In this document: positions 49,021 through 58,803 of the stretch, one piece after another
Numbering within the stretch: position 1 is the first letter of the stretch
Layout: each line of letters opens with the position of its first letter
Assembly: GCA_030615765.1 (NCBI GenBank)
Contig: JAUWYP010000005.1
Span: forward strand, 1 to 64,000
DNA: 64,000 nt
DNA from: Dehalococcoidia bacterium
Lineage (GTDB): Bacteria; Chloroflexota; Dehalococcoidia; SM23-28-2
Direction: 5' to 3'
Notes under the pieces: generated by a model
The model's input: the letters and a program-made list of their open reading frames with translations, nothing else
Databases searched by the model: none
Told to the model about the DNA's origin: nothing
Position numbers and translations under genes: made by a program

Positions 49021-50901
49021 ATGGTGGCGATCGGCAGGAGAAGAAAGCCTCGCTGGCTTGTGCTCCTGGCTCTGCTCGTTGCCGCTGCGGTGGGCGGGTT
49101 TTTCGCCTACCAGTTCTGGTTCGCTGAAGACGGCTCCGACGACGGAGCCTTCAGCACGCACACGGTGACCACGGCCACTATTCGCTTCAGTATCACTACC
49201 TCAGGCGAAGCGCAAGCGGTGCAGGAGATAGTATCTAGCTTCGGCATAGCGGGGAGGGTGAGTTCCGTCGAAGTGGAGCTGGGCGATGAGGTCAGGGAGG
49301 GCCAGCAACTAGCCAGCCTGGAATCCGACACCCTGGAGAACCAGCTGGCAACCGCCGAGGCAAATCTTTTGTCGGCGCGGCTCCGCCTTCAGCAGATCGA
49401 GGAAGGGGTTTCTTACGCTGAGAAGGCGGCGGCCGCAGGGGCGGTGGTGAGCGCTCAAGTGGCATTCGACATAGCCTCGGATGACCTGGATGACGTGCTG
49501 GACGGGCCCTCTGATGCCGAGCTGGCTGCGGCGGAAGAGAGGGTAAGGAGCGCCGAATCAGCGCTCCTTGCCGCCCAGGACAGTCTGAGGAAGCTACAGG
49601 AGGGGGCTTCGGAGGCGGACTTGGCGGCCGCCGAGGCGAATGTGGCAATCGCCGAGGCGAACCTGACGAGCGCCAAGAGTCTCCGGACAAGCGCCAACGC
49701 GAGCGTGCAGTCGGCGGAAGCAGCTTTTCAGAGCGCCGGTACGACCTACTGTGACACCGATGATCACATTGCAGACATCTGCGACGATTTCTCCACCACT
49801 CCCCTCAGCAACCGCCAGATCAGCAGGCTCAACGATTCCATTAGTCTGGAGGAGGACGCGGATGCAGCCCTGATTGCGGCGACCAGCGCTCTCATCCAGG
49901 CCAACTCAACCTACCGCAGTGCACTGGCGGCCAAGGCGGACGCCGGGGCGGCCGTCGACGCTGCCGAGACCGCCCTCGAATCCGCCCAGGAGGCTCTCGA
50001 TGAGGTGAAGGCAGGGGCCGACCCGGAGGAACTTGCTACGGCCGAAGCAGCGGTGACAGCGGCCGAGCAGGCCCTGGAGGCGGCCCAACTGCGACTGGAC
50101 GAGCTTCGCGAGGGCCCGACAGAGTCCGCCATTGCCGCCGCCCGGGGCGCCGTCGACACCGCACGCGCCAATTTGACGTCAGCGATGGCGGCCAGGGATG
50201 ATCTCCTTGCCGGCGCCGACCAGGAGGACATCGACTTACAGGTTCAGCAGGTGCGAATCGCTGAGCTGGCGGTGGAGCAGGCTCGCGAGAACCTGGAGGA
50301 CGCGACGCTGGTAGCGCCCTTCGCCGCCACTGTCGGCGCCATCAATATCAGCGCGGGCGATCTAGTCACCTCGGCTACCCCGGCCATCACTCTGCTCACC
50401 CCTAACGCCTTGGAGGTAGAGCTGACCCTTGGCGAGACGGACCTCCCCGTGGCGAGGGTTGGTCAAAAGGGGCTCATCATTTTCGATGCCATTCCGGAGA
50501 AGGCCTATCCGCTGACGGTAACGTCGATAGGCCTGGCTCCCACCACTCAGCAGGGTGTGGTCACCTATCTTGCCACCGCCCAGCTTGCGGGCTTCGATCC
50601 CAAGGCGGACGTTCGGCCGGCTCCAGGCATGAGCGGATCAGCGGTCATTGTCACCCAGGAGAAGGCCGGTGTCTTGGCTGTGCCCAACCGGGCCATCAGA
50701 CGTCGCGGACAGAACCAGACGGTTGAAGTGGTGGTCGACGGCAAGCTGGAGATAAGGGTGGTCCAGACAGGCATTAGTGACACCGAAAAGACCGAGATCC
50801 TCAGCGGTCTGAAGGCTGGCGACGTGGTAGCGCTGCCAGGCGGCGCTCCGAGCGGGGAGGCGGCGGAGGACGCGGAGCCGCTCCCCGGCGGCGTTCGCTA
50901 G
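49021..50901 (+). CDS. MacA/HlyD-like periplasmic adaptor with long coiled coil
   Basis: A 626-residue adaptor. An N-terminal membrane helix (about 13-33) leads to the first beta-barrel/lipoyl half (GIAGRVSSVEVELGDEVREGQQLASLE), a very long helical region of about 320 residues, the second lipoyl half (ATLVAPFAATVGAINISAGDLV) and barrel/proximal domains. The helical part holds at least four related units (ADLAAAEANVAIAEANL, ELATAEAAVTAAEQAL, SAIAAARGAVDTARANL), longer than the hairpin of normal MacA. ATG 49021 follows AAGGAG. It heads an adaptor-ATPase-permease operon. Confidence 0.87.
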   Translation: MVAIGRRRKPRWLVLLALLVAAAVGGFFAYQFWFAEDGSDDGAFSTHTVTTATIRFSITTSGEAQAVQEIVSSFGIAGRVSSVEVELGDEVREGQQLASLESDTLENQLATAEANLLSARLRLQQIEEGVSYAEKAAAAGAVVSAQVAFDIASDDLDDVLDGPSDAELAAAEERVRSAESALLAAQDSLRKLQEGASEADLAAAEANVAIAEANLTSAKSLRTSANASVQSAEAAFQSAGTTYCDTDDHIADICDDFSTTPLSNRQISRLNDSISLEEDADAALIAATSALIQANSTYRSALAAKADAGAAVDAAETALESAQEALDEVKAGADPEELATAEAAVTAAEQALEAAQLRLDELREGPTESAIAAARGAVDTARANLTSAMAARDDLLAGADQEDIDLQVQQVRIAELAVEQARENLEDATLVAPFAATVGAINISAGDLVTSATPAITLLTPNALEVELTLGETDLPVARVGQKGLIIFDAIPEKAYPLTVTSIGLAPTTQQGVVTYLATAQLAGFDPKADVRPAPGMSGSAVIVTQEKAGVLAVPNRAIRRRGQNQTVEVVVDGKLEIRVVQTGISDTEKTEILSGLKAGDVVALPGGAPSGEAAEDAEPLPGGVR

Positions 50902-50916
50902 GAAGTAGTTCGCACC

Positions 50917-51642
50917 GTGGTCAAGCTGACCGATATCACCAAGGTCTACCTAGCTGGCGACGTGCCTGTACCCGCCCTGCGGGGAATCAACCTAGGGATA
51001 CAGGAGGGGGAGTTCCTGGCTATTATGGGGCCTTCGGGCTCCGGCAAGTCCACCCTCCTGAATATCCTCGGCTGCCTGGACAAACCCACTTCGGGCACGT
51101 ACGAACTGGATGACCTGAAGGTCAGTGCCTTCGATGAGGATCAGCTGGCGGTGATCCGCAACCGCAAGGTCGGGTTCGTCTTCCAGAGCTTCAACCTCCT
51201 TCGCCGCCTACCAGCGGTCGAGCAGGTGGAGCTACCGTTGCTCTATCGCAAGGTGTCCGACCGGCGGCGCCTGGCGCTTCAGGCCCTTAGCGACCTGGGG
51301 CTGGCCGAGCGCGTGGCGCACCGGCCCACGCAGCTTTCAGGGGGCGAGCAGCAACGGGTGGGCATCGCCCGTTGCCTTGTGACGAACCCCTCGTTGATCC
51401 TGGCTGATGAGCCGACAGGCGCCCTGGACACGGCCACCGGGCACGAAATCATGCGCATCTTCCAGCGACTCAACGGGGAGCGGCGCATCACCATTGTTCT
51501 TGTGACCCACGAACGGGAGATCGCCGCCTACGCTCGCAGGATCGTTCACCTTCAGGATGGGCAAATCGTCAGCGATGAGCCGAACTCGTCGCCGGACCGT
51601 TCGCCCGGTGGCGACGGTGGAAGCGAGGCCCCGACGGCATGA
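50917..51642 (+). CDS. MacB/LolD-type ABC transporter ATP-binding protein
   Basis: A 241-residue ATPase: Walker [11 protein letters not shown]-loop VFQSFNLL, signature [14 protein letters not shown], Walker [14 protein letters not shown]-loop VTHERE. The [16 protein letters not shown] stretch is specific to the LolD/MacB group. GTG start 15 bases after the adaptor stop; its end overlaps the permease start by 4 bases. It is separate from the permease, unlike E. coli MacB in which they are fused. Confidence 0.92.
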   Translation: MVKLTDITKVYLAGDVPVPALRGINLGIQEGEFLAIMGPSGSGKSTLLNILGCLDKPTSGTYELDDLKVSAFDEDQLAVIRNRKVGFVFQSFNLLRRLPAVEQVELPLLYRKVSDRRRLALQALSDLGLAERVAHRPTQLSGGEQQRVGIARCLVTNPSLILADEPTGALDTATGHEIMRIFQRLNGERRITIVLVTHEREIAAYARRIVHLQDGQIVSDEPNSSPDRSPGGDGGSEAPTA

Positions 51643-52919
51643 GTATCACCGACACTATCCGCTCTGCCTTCGCCGCTCTGACTGCCAACAAGCTGCGCTC
51701 GTCGCTGACCATGCTGGGCATCATCATCGGGGTGAGTGCCGTCATCACCCTCATGGCGGTGGGCCAAGGCTCTCAGAAAGGCGTGACGGAGCGCATTCGA
51801 GGGCTGGGCAGCAATCTTCTCTTTATCAGGCCTGGTCAGTCTCAAGCATCAGATGTCCAGTCGGCGGTATATGGGGGCCAGGCACTAACCCTGGTAGACG
51901 CCGATGCCTACGCCATCAATGACCCCGAGCAGTTTCCCTATGTGGAGGGCGTGGCGCCCCAGGTCGACTTCGAGGGCCGACTGATCGCTGGCGGCGAGAA
52001 CACGACCACCACTATCATCGGCACGACGCCCGGCTACCAGTACGTACGCGACTTCTATGTGGGGAAAGGCCAGTTCATCAGTGAGGACGATATTGCCCGC
52101 AAAGGCCTTGTGGCTGTCCTGGGGCATAGGGTGGCCGAGACGCTGTTCGATGACCGCGACCCCATCGGCAAGTCCGTGCGCCTGGCGGTAGGCCCTCCTA
52201 CCATGGCGCTCACCTTCAACTTCCGGGTCATCGGCGTCATGGAGCCGAAAGGGGCCACGGCCATCGGCGATGAGGATGACCTGATGTTCATACCCCTGCC
52301 GACAATGCAGGCCCGTATTCCCTTCCTGAGGCATCCTCAGGGGCTAAGCAACGTGTTCCAGATCTCGGTAAAGGTGAGCAACAGGGGTGACTTCGACAAA
52401 GCCGAGAGGGAGATAGCAGCCTTGCTCCGCGAGCGTCACAACGTGGACAAGGATGACTTCGTGATTCTAACCCAGACCGACGTGGCCAACCTGGAGGCCG
52501 CCGAGACCGAGATATCCCAGACGCTGTGGGCGGCGATGGCGGCCATCGCTGGCATCTCCCTTGTGGTCGGCGGCATCGGCATCATGAACATCATGCTGGT
52601 CTCGGTCACGGAGCGCATCCGCGAGATAGGCATCCGCAAGGCTATGGGAGCGACGCGGGGCGACATTCTCATGCAGTTCTTAGTTGAAGCGCTGATGGTC
52701 ACGATGGCCGGTGGAGCCATCGGGGTTGTTCTCGGCATTACGCTCTCGACGCTGGCGGACGGGCGCACTATCCTGGAGCAGAGCATCCGGGCGGAGGTCT
52801 CGCTGGTGGCCGTCATCCTGGCCTTTGGTGTGTCCGCGGTCATCGGCCTCTTCTTTGGCATCTATCCCGCCTACAATGCCTCTCGCCTCAACCCCATCGA
52901 GGCCTTGCACCACGAATAA
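51639..52919 (+). CDS. MacB-like ABC transporter permease (FtsX family)
   Basis: A 426-residue permease: helix 1 with LRSSLTMLGIIIGVSAVITLMAVGQGSQ, the MacB periplasmic core domain (about 45-280) and three C-terminal helices with GGIGIMNIMLVSVTERIREIGIRKAMGA and a last one ending GIYPAYNASRLNPIEAL. Acts with the adaptor and ATPase to move a substrate (peptide, macrolide or lipoprotein-like) out of the membrane. ATGA overlap with the ATPase gene. Confidence 0.92.
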   Translation: MSITDTIRSAFAALTANKLRSSLTMLGIIIGVSAVITLMAVGQGSQKGVTERIRGLGSNLLFIRPGQSQASDVQSAVYGGQALTLVDADAYAINDPEQFPYVEGVAPQVDFEGRLIAGGENTTTTIIGTTPGYQYVRDFYVGKGQFISEDDIARKGLVAVLGHRVAETLFDDRDPIGKSVRLAVGPPTMALTFNFRVIGVMEPKGATAIGDEDDLMFIPLPTMQARIPFLRHPQGLSNVFQISVKVSNRGDFDKAEREIAALLRERHNVDKDDFVILTQTDVANLEAAETEISQTLWAAMAAIAGISLVVGGIGIMNIMLVSVTERIREIGIRKAMGATRGDILMQFLVEALMVTMAGGAIGVVLGITLSTLADGRTILEQSIRAEVSLVAVILAFGVSAVIGLFFGIYPAYNASRLNPIEALHHE

Positions 52920-52942
52920 GGGCGGTAAAGCCGCCTTCTATT
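52920..52942 (+). terminator. Terminator after the MacAB-like operon
   Basis: GGCGG-TAAAG-CCGCC (52921-52935) then TTCTATT, right after the permease stop and overlapping the 3' end of the convergent lipoprotein gene. Confidence 0.55.
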
Positions 52943-53678
52943 GGAGTGCCTGGCCCAGCCGTTCATCCAGAGTGCGGATGATGTCTTCCACCTCTTGTCC
53001 CGGTGTGGCGCCGCCTATCGCACCCACTATTATGTGAGCGGTGGCTCGTCCTCGCCTGATAGCGACCAGGTGAGCAATGAAGTCAACGTCAACCTCGAAC
53101 TCCGCACCCTCGCCCTCCGGCCGAAGTGTGCCTGTGAAACGAGCCGCCAGCGTTTCGTCGCCGATGCTGGCAAACGACATCGGCTCTCCCTCAATGGAGA
53201 TCACACCGGGGAATAAGCTTACGCTCTGGCTGGGGTTGGCAGCTACCTCCCTGCCCCATTCCATGCCGGCCACAGCTCCCTCCGAGGTCTGGAAGATGCT
53301 CAGCGAGACACTGACCGAGGCGGTGCCGCCGCTGATAAAGGTGCCCAGAGGGTCGTTCGTCATATAGGTGGCGTTATATCCCAGCAGGCGCCCCCACCCA
53401 TCAAGGCGGGCGAGAGCCGCTTGTTTTCCCTCCGGATCGGTCTCGGCGGCTTCCTCGTTGTCCGTAAATACCTCTCCCGGCTCCTCCAGGACGAAGCCAG
53501 AAGGCAAATCGTCCAGTGTCAGGGCTACGCTCCTGAGCATGGCCTCCAGCGTTGGCCTGTCGACCGGAACGGACGTTGCAGAGGGTCCTTCCTCGTCACC
53601 TCCGCCGCCGCAGCCAACCCCAACGACTGCCGGGACGGCGACGACAGCAAGGGCGAGTGCGATGAGCCAAGTTCTCAT
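52938..53678 (-). CDS. Putative lipoprotein of unknown function
   Basis: A 246-residue protein with a signal peptide and lipobox VGVGC near residue 23, a Gly/Glu tether (GGGGDEEGPSATS) and a beta-rich body (ASVSVSLSIFQTSEGAVAGMEWG, IGDETLAARFTGTLRPEGEG, AHLVAIRRGRATAHIIVGA) that ends with EVEDIIRTLDERL. The last part is similar in style to secreted proteins that monitor themselves as sums over repeated measures, but I do not recognise a family. Convergent with the MacAB-like operon; no link in strand. Confidence 0.7.
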   Translation of the reverse strand: MRTWLIALALAVVAVPAVVGVGCGGGGDEEGPSATSVPVDRPTLEAMLRSVALTLDDLPSGFVLEEPGEVFTDNEEAAETDPEGKQAALARLDGWGRLLGYNATYMTNDPLGTFISGGTASVSVSLSIFQTSEGAVAGMEWGREVAANPSQSVSLFPGVISIEGEPMSFASIGDETLAARFTGTLRPEGEGAEFEVDVDFIAHLVAIRRGRATAHIIVGAIGGATPGQEVEDIIRTLDERLGQALQ

Positions 53679-53897
53679 AGTGACCTCCCACCATCAAAAT
53701 CACATTCGGCAGAGCGCGCCGCGCTCGATTATAGCAGGTGTAGGGTCAAAGGTGCGCGGGCAAGGATAGCCGCTGGCCCCCGACAAGGCCTTTACCATTG
53801 CTCTCCCCCAATGGAGATGCTATCTTGTCGCTACGCGGGCGATGTTGAATTATTGACCTCTGCACTGGGTGCGGATACGTCTGTCGGGAGAGGCTAA

Positions 53898-56024
53898 ATG
53901 ACCGAAGCGCGGGTGTTCGCCATCGACGCCGGTGGAACCATGACCGATGCCTTTGTGGTGCTGGAGGACGGGAGGTTTGCCATCGGGAAAGCGCAGACCA
54001 CCCCGGACGATGAGTCTGAGGGCGTGCTGAGATCGTTTGAGGACGCCATCACCGGTCTGGACGGGGACACCGGGGCGGCCGCCAGGGGCCTGGTCGCCAC
54101 CATCTACTCGGGCACGCTTATGCTGAACCGTCTGCTTCAGCGAGAGGGAGAAGGGGGCATAGGCGTCGTCACGACTGCCGGCTTCGAGGACGTCCTGCGC
54201 TTTGGCCGAGCGTTCCAATCGTATGCCGGTTACCCATACAGTGAGCGGCTCCACGTCAGGTCGCACGGCTACCCGGAGCCTATCGTTCCCCGCAGCTTGG
54301 TGCGCGGAGTGCGGGAGCGCATCCACCTCATTGGGATGGAGATGCTCCCCCTGTACGAGGAGGAAGCACGGGAGGCCGTCGGCTACCTGCTTGATCGGGG
54401 AGTGAGAGCCGTCTGTATCTGCTTCCTGTACTCGTACCAAAACCCTAGCCACGAGCGGCGGATGGCCGAGATCGCCCGAGAGGTCATGAACGAGCGTGGT
54501 GTGGACATCCCTTTGTACCTATCAAGCGAGCAGAACCCGGTTCGAGGCGAACTCCCACGGCTGAACAGCTTGATCCTGGAGGTCTACGCCGCTCGGCCGT
54601 CGCGGCTCCAGCTCGTCCGGATGCGAGAGCGCCTCAAGGAGCTGGGGTCGCCCGCTCCTTTCCGCATCCTCACCTCCTACGGCGGCACCGTCTCCCCAGA
54701 GCATGAGTGGCTGGTCTCCACCCTCGTCTCCGGTCCCATCGGTGGGATTATCGGGGGGAATCGCCTAGGGGATCACCTTGGGATCGCCAACCTGGTGTGC
54801 ACTGACATCGGCGGGACCAGCTTTGATGTCGGCCTGATCACCGAGGGCCAGCATGCCATCCGCACCGAATGGGCACTGGCTCAGTTCGTGCTCAACACGC
54901 CGATGATCGCCATGGACTCTATTGGGGCGGGCACGGGCACTTACGTGAGGCTCGACCCGGTGATCCGGCGCATCAACCTGGGGCCCGATTCCGCGGGCTA
55001 TCGGGTAGGGGTCTGCTACGAGGCCGGCGGCGTGGATACCCCCACTGTCACCGATTGCCACCTCGTTCTGGGCTACGTGAACCCCGACTACTTCCTCGGT
55101 GGGGAGATTCAGCTAAGTACGGAGCGAGCACGGCAGGCGCTCGAGGAGAAGATCGCCCAGCCCCTAGGAATAGGGCCTGAGGAGGCGGCCTGGGGGATTG
55201 TGCAGCTCCTGGAGACGCAGATGCGGGATCACCTCGCAGGGATGATCCTCGGCCTCGGATACTCGCCGGAGAACTACCACCTGCTCACATACGGGGGTGG
55301 CGGACCCCTGCATGTTGCAGCGCTGAGCCGGGGATTGCAGTTCGAGAGCGTTCTAGTGCCTTCGTGGGCAGCGGCTTTCTCCGCCTACGGCTGCGCCTGT
55401 GCCGACTGCGCCTATCGCTATGACCGTACGGTCGACAAGGTTCTCCCGCCCGATGGCTCAGGTCACCAGGCGGTTGCAGGGCTGCTGCGCAATGCCTGGG
55501 GCGAGATCCGCGAGCGCCTCGCTGAGGAACTGCGTCGCGATGGTCTCGACCCGGGCCGTATGGTCTTCCGGCCCTATGTGCGAATGCAGTACCGAGGCAT
55601 GCTGGATGACCTGGAGATTCCTTCGCCTTCAGCGGAGCCCTCTCCCCAAGACCTCGATGCCATCATCTCTGAGTACGAGCGTCTCTTCGAGCGGATCTTC
55701 GCCCGGGCGGCGAAAAGCCCGGAGGCTGGCTATGTAGTCACCAAAGCCATCGGGGTTGGCGTTGTGCCCACGGAGAAGCCGCGCATTCCCGAGCTGGCCC
55801 TCCAGGGCCAAGACCCGGCCAAAGGTGCCACGAAGGGGCGCCGTCAGATCTTCTGGGATGGGTCTTGGACAACGGCGGAGCTCTTCGAGATGGATAGGCT
55901 CCAACCAGGAAACGTTGTGGCAGGCCCCGCCGTTGTGGAGGCCCCAGCCACTACCCTTCTGGTGCCCCCGGGCTGGCGGGCCACCTTGGACGAAAACCTC
56001 ATCTTTAGGGTCGAGGAGGTATAG
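53898..56024 (+). CDS. Acetone carboxylase-like subunit, hydantoinase/oxoprolinase A family
   Basis: A 708-residue HyuA-type ATP-binding subunit. N-terminal nucleotide-binding site VFAIDAGGTMTDAFVVLEDG, the second phosphate-loop region NLVCTDIGGTSFDVGLITEG and LLTYGGGGPLHVAALSRGL are family marks. In acetone and acetophenone carboxylases the A-type subunit phosphorylates the ketone enolate or bicarbonate using ATP. Together with the next two genes (4 and 10 bases apart) it makes an AcxABC-like unit, which favours a carboxylase over a hydantoinase or 5-oxoprolinase. Confidence 0.82.
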   Translation: MTEARVFAIDAGGTMTDAFVVLEDGRFAIGKAQTTPDDESEGVLRSFEDAITGLDGDTGAAARGLVATIYSGTLMLNRLLQREGEGGIGVVTTAGFEDVLRFGRAFQSYAGYPYSERLHVRSHGYPEPIVPRSLVRGVRERIHLIGMEMLPLYEEEAREAVGYLLDRGVRAVCICFLYSYQNPSHERRMAEIAREVMNERGVDIPLYLSSEQNPVRGELPRLNSLILEVYAARPSRLQLVRMRERLKELGSPAPFRILTSYGGTVSPEHEWLVSTLVSGPIGGIIGGNRLGDHLGIANLVCTDIGGTSFDVGLITEGQHAIRTEWALAQFVLNTPMIAMDSIGAGTGTYVRLDPVIRRINLGPDSAGYRVGVCYEAGGVDTPTVTDCHLVLGYVNPDYFLGGEIQLSTERARQALEEKIAQPLGIGPEEAAWGIVQLLETQMRDHLAGMILGLGYSPENYHLLTYGGGGPLHVAALSRGLQFESVLVPSWAAAFSAYGCACADCAYRYDRTVDKVLPPDGSGHQAVAGLLRNAWGEIRERLAEELRRDGLDPGRMVFRPYVRMQYRGMLDDLEIPSPSAEPSPQDLDAIISEYERLFERIFARAAKSPEAGYVVTKAIGVGVVPTEKPRIPELALQGQDPAKGATKGRRQIFWDGSWTTAELFEMDRLQPGNVVAGPAVVEAPATTLLVPPGWRATLDENLIFRVEEV

Positions 56025-56028
56025 GGTC

Positions 56029-58245
56029 ATGGATGTGGCAAAACGCGACGTGGGCCGCACTCCCATCGGCTGGGACGGGAAGACCCTGCTGGAGATGCTG
56101 GAAGAGAGCGAGAGCTTGTTCCAGGAGACGGGGCGCTATCAGGGCATCGACCAGCTTGAACTCAAGGAAAGAGACCACTTCCGATACGAGCGAGCTTTTG
56201 CCAAGTTGCGCGGTGCCCTGGTGGCTGCCCGCGAGACCGCCCTGCATATATCAGCCTCCCCCATCGTGCGCAACATCGGCGAGCTGTGCTTCGCCCTGTA
56301 CACCCCCGAGGGCGACTCCGTCGTCGTCTCCACCGGTATCATGGTCCACGTTCACACCATGAGCGAGGCCCTCAAGTGGATGGTTCGCCATAACTACGAA
56401 CGGGACCCCGGCATCCGGCCCGGCGACATATTTACCAGCAACGATCCCGACGTGGGGAACGTCCACACTGCTGACGTGCACACGATGGTTCCTATCTTCT
56501 GGGAGGACGAGCTTGTCGGCTGGGCCAGCGGCGTAACCCACCAGGTAGATATCGGCGCCAATACCCCCGGCCACGACCCAATCACGCCCACCAGTCGGTT
56601 CGAGGACGGCTTCCACCTCACCTGTGAGCGGATCGGGGAGGACGAGCACATCCGTCAGGACCACCGCCTCCGCTCGCAGCGGGCGGTGCGTTCTCCCTTG
56701 TACTGGGACCTGGACGAGAAGTGCCGCACGGCTGGCGCCTACCTAATCCGCGACGCCGTCCATCGCTTCATTGCTGAAGAAGGCATTGACTACTACAAGC
56801 GCTTCACGCGGGAGGTGGTGGAGGAGGGCCGGCGCATCTTCATGGCACGAGTTCGAGAGCGGCTGCTGCCCGGCCGCTACCGGACCGCATCCTTCGTTGG
56901 CATTCCATGGAAGGAAGAGGCGTGGCAGCCGCGGGCCCGAAGAGACTTCATCTGTCATGCCCCCATGGAGATCGTCATTGGCCGGGACGGTGACTTCTTC
57001 CTCAGCATGGAGGGAGCGAGCGCGCCGGGTTTCCATGCCTTCAACTGCGCCGAGGGCCCGATGCAGGGAGCCATCTGGGTGCTCCTCTCTCAGATGCTTG
57101 TCTACGACGGCAAGCTGAACGATGGGTCATACTTGGCGCTGCGCCATTACTTCCCGCCGGGGACCTGGTGCAACGCCCAGGATCCCCAGCTGTCGTACTC
57201 CACGCCCTGGGCGTTTCTCATCCCCGCTTTCACCGGCCTCACCCGCTGTCTGTCCAGGGCGTTGTTTGCCCGCGGCTATCGCGAGGAGGTAGTCTCCGGC
57301 TACGGCTTCACGGGAGACGCCATCCAGGGGGGCGGCACCCTCGCTTTCAACGGCGAGTACTGGCCGGCTGCCAATTTCGAGATAAGCGCCGTTGGCCTGG
57401 GCGCCAGCGCCGTCCACGACGGGCTGGACTGGGGCTACGCCATGTGGAACCCGGAGTCGGACCAGGGCGATGCCGAACTCTGGGAGCTGCTAGAGATAGG
57501 CATTCCCTATCTAGCCCGGCGGGTCAAGGCAAACACGGCTGGCTACGGCAAGTACCGCGGAGGTTCGGGCTGGGAAGCCCTGCGGATGCTTGTGGGGAAC
57601 CGCGATGCCGAACTCTACATCGGCCGCGCGGACGGGCCCACTTTTATGGGCCCCGGGATCTTCGGCGGCTATCCGCAGGCGACCAGCTATCGCCTCTGGA
57701 GCAGAGGCAGTGAGATTATGGATCGGGCTGCCAAAGGGCAGCCCTACCCCTTGGGCGATGACCCGGAAACGGAAGAGTTCGAGGAGCAAGCGGGCGGCGA
57801 GATAATGCGAAGACACGCCGCGATGATGATGCCGGAGGTCTTCCATGACGGAGATGTGCTCCACTACGTTCTTTCCGGTGGGCCCGGCTGCGGTGACCCC
57901 CTGGAGCGGCCCGCTCAGCGGGTGGTGGACGATATGAATGAGGGGATCTTCAACGTGCGTATTACGGAAGACGTGTTCGGCGTTGTGGCCGCCCGCGACG
58001 AGGGACAGGACAAGTGGACCTTGGACGAGAAAGCCACGGACGCGCGGCGGCAGGAGATCCGACGCCTGCGGGCCGAACGCTCGCTGCCCTACGAGGAGTT
58101 CTGGCGACAGGAGCGTCGACGCATCGAAGACAGGCAACTGGGCGAGCCCGTTCGGGGCATGCTTCGCGAGAGCATGGGCCTGTCACAAGCCTGGGCGCAG
58201 GAGTTTCGGGCCTTCTGGAAGCTGCCCGAGGGCTTCCAGCCGTAG
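56029..58245 (+). CDS. Acetone carboxylase-like subunit, hydantoinase B family
   Basis: A 738-residue HyuB-type subunit. RTPIGWDGKTLLEMLEESE, GDIFTSNDPDVGNVHTADVHTM, HQVDIGANTPGHDP and YGKYRGGSGWEALRMLV are seen; these resemble AcxB of acetone carboxylases more than N-methylhydantoinase B (longer, with the GWDGKT start). It would hold the metal and carboxylation site. ATG 56029 is 9 bases after GGAGGT; the frame is open further upstream but overlaps the A gene. Downstream gene starts 10 bases on. Confidence 0.82.
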   Translation: MDVAKRDVGRTPIGWDGKTLLEMLEESESLFQETGRYQGIDQLELKERDHFRYERAFAKLRGALVAARETALHISASPIVRNIGELCFALYTPEGDSVVVSTGIMVHVHTMSEALKWMVRHNYERDPGIRPGDIFTSNDPDVGNVHTADVHTMVPIFWEDELVGWASGVTHQVDIGANTPGHDPITPTSRFEDGFHLTCERIGEDEHIRQDHRLRSQRAVRSPLYWDLDEKCRTAGAYLIRDAVHRFIAEEGIDYYKRFTREVVEEGRRIFMARVRERLLPGRYRTASFVGIPWKEEAWQPRARRDFICHAPMEIVIGRDGDFFLSMEGASAPGFHAFNCAEGPMQGAIWVLLSQMLVYDGKLNDGSYLALRHYFPPGTWCNAQDPQLSYSTPWAFLIPAFTGLTRCLSRALFARGYREEVVSGYGFTGDAIQGGGTLAFNGEYWPAANFEISAVGLGASAVHDGLDWGYAMWNPESDQGDAELWELLEIGIPYLARRVKANTAGYGKYRGGSGWEALRMLVGNRDAELYIGRADGPTFMGPGIFGGYPQATSYRLWSRGSEIMDRAAKGQPYPLGDDPETEEFEEQAGGEIMRRHAAMMMPEVFHDGDVLHYVLSGGPGCGDPLERPAQRVVDDMNEGIFNVRITEDVFGVVAARDEGQDKWTLDEKATDARRQEIRRLRAERSLPYEEFWRQERRRIEDRQLGEPVRGMLRESMGLSQAWAQEFRAFWKLPEGFQP

Positions 58246-58255
58246 GAGGGGTGAG

Positions 58256-58747
58256 ATGGAGCGACGAACGGCCGAGGACCTGATCGACGGGCGGCTACCC
58301 TGGCCCCAGCTCAAGGAGATCATCTCCCATCCCAAGGACCCTGGCCGCTTCCAGGTAGTGATGGAGGTGTTGCGAGAGCGCCTCGGCTGGGAAGAACCGG
58401 TTCTTCTCCCCCTGGCTGAGCACCTCTATGTGGTGCAGAAGGGAAGCCAGCGGGTGGTGCGCTGCGACTGCGGGTGCGAGTTCGGGGACTGCCGGGAGAA
58501 CTGGAAGACGAAGGCGCGGGTGTTTGTGCGCAACGACGAATCGCTGCTACTGGAGATCTACCCCCAAATGATGCACAGTGACCCCGAGTGGATGGAGCTG
58601 CGGGAGTTCTACTGCCCAGGGTGCTTCGCCCTGCTGGAGGTTGAGGCGGTGCCTCCCGGCTATCCAGTCCTGTTCGATTTCGAGCCCGACATCGATGGGT
58701 TCTATGAATGGATGGGGTTGCCGCTGCCGTCAAGCGCCAGCGAGTAG
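58256..58747 (+). CDS. Acetone carboxylase gamma-like subunit
   Basis: A 163-residue protein ending the operon. Cysteine motifs CDCGCEFGDC (about 63-72) and CPGC (about 119-122) can bind zinc, as in the small AcxC subunit of acetone carboxylase. Its presence together with the A and B subunits is what distinguishes such a carboxylase operon from hydantoinase operons. ATG 58256 has AGGAGGGG upstream; the open frame back to 57938 lies inside the B gene and is rejected. Confidence 0.8.
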   Translation: MERRTAEDLIDGRLPWPQLKEIISHPKDPGRFQVVMEVLRERLGWEEPVLLPLAEHLYVVQKGSQRVVRCDCGCEFGDCRENWKTKARVFVRNDESLLLEIYPQMMHSDPEWMELREFYCPGCFALLEVEAVPPGYPVLFDFEPDIDGFYEWMGLPLPSSASE

Positions 58748-58803
58748 TATCGAGGCATCTCAGTCGATAGGGGCGGTGCGGACATCCGACTGCGGGATGC
58801 CGT

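Noticed and set aside
55756-56028. Extension of the HyuB-like gene upstream of 56029.
   Set aside because: Overlaps the HyuA-like gene; the ATG at 56029 has a good SD and starts the conserved protein.
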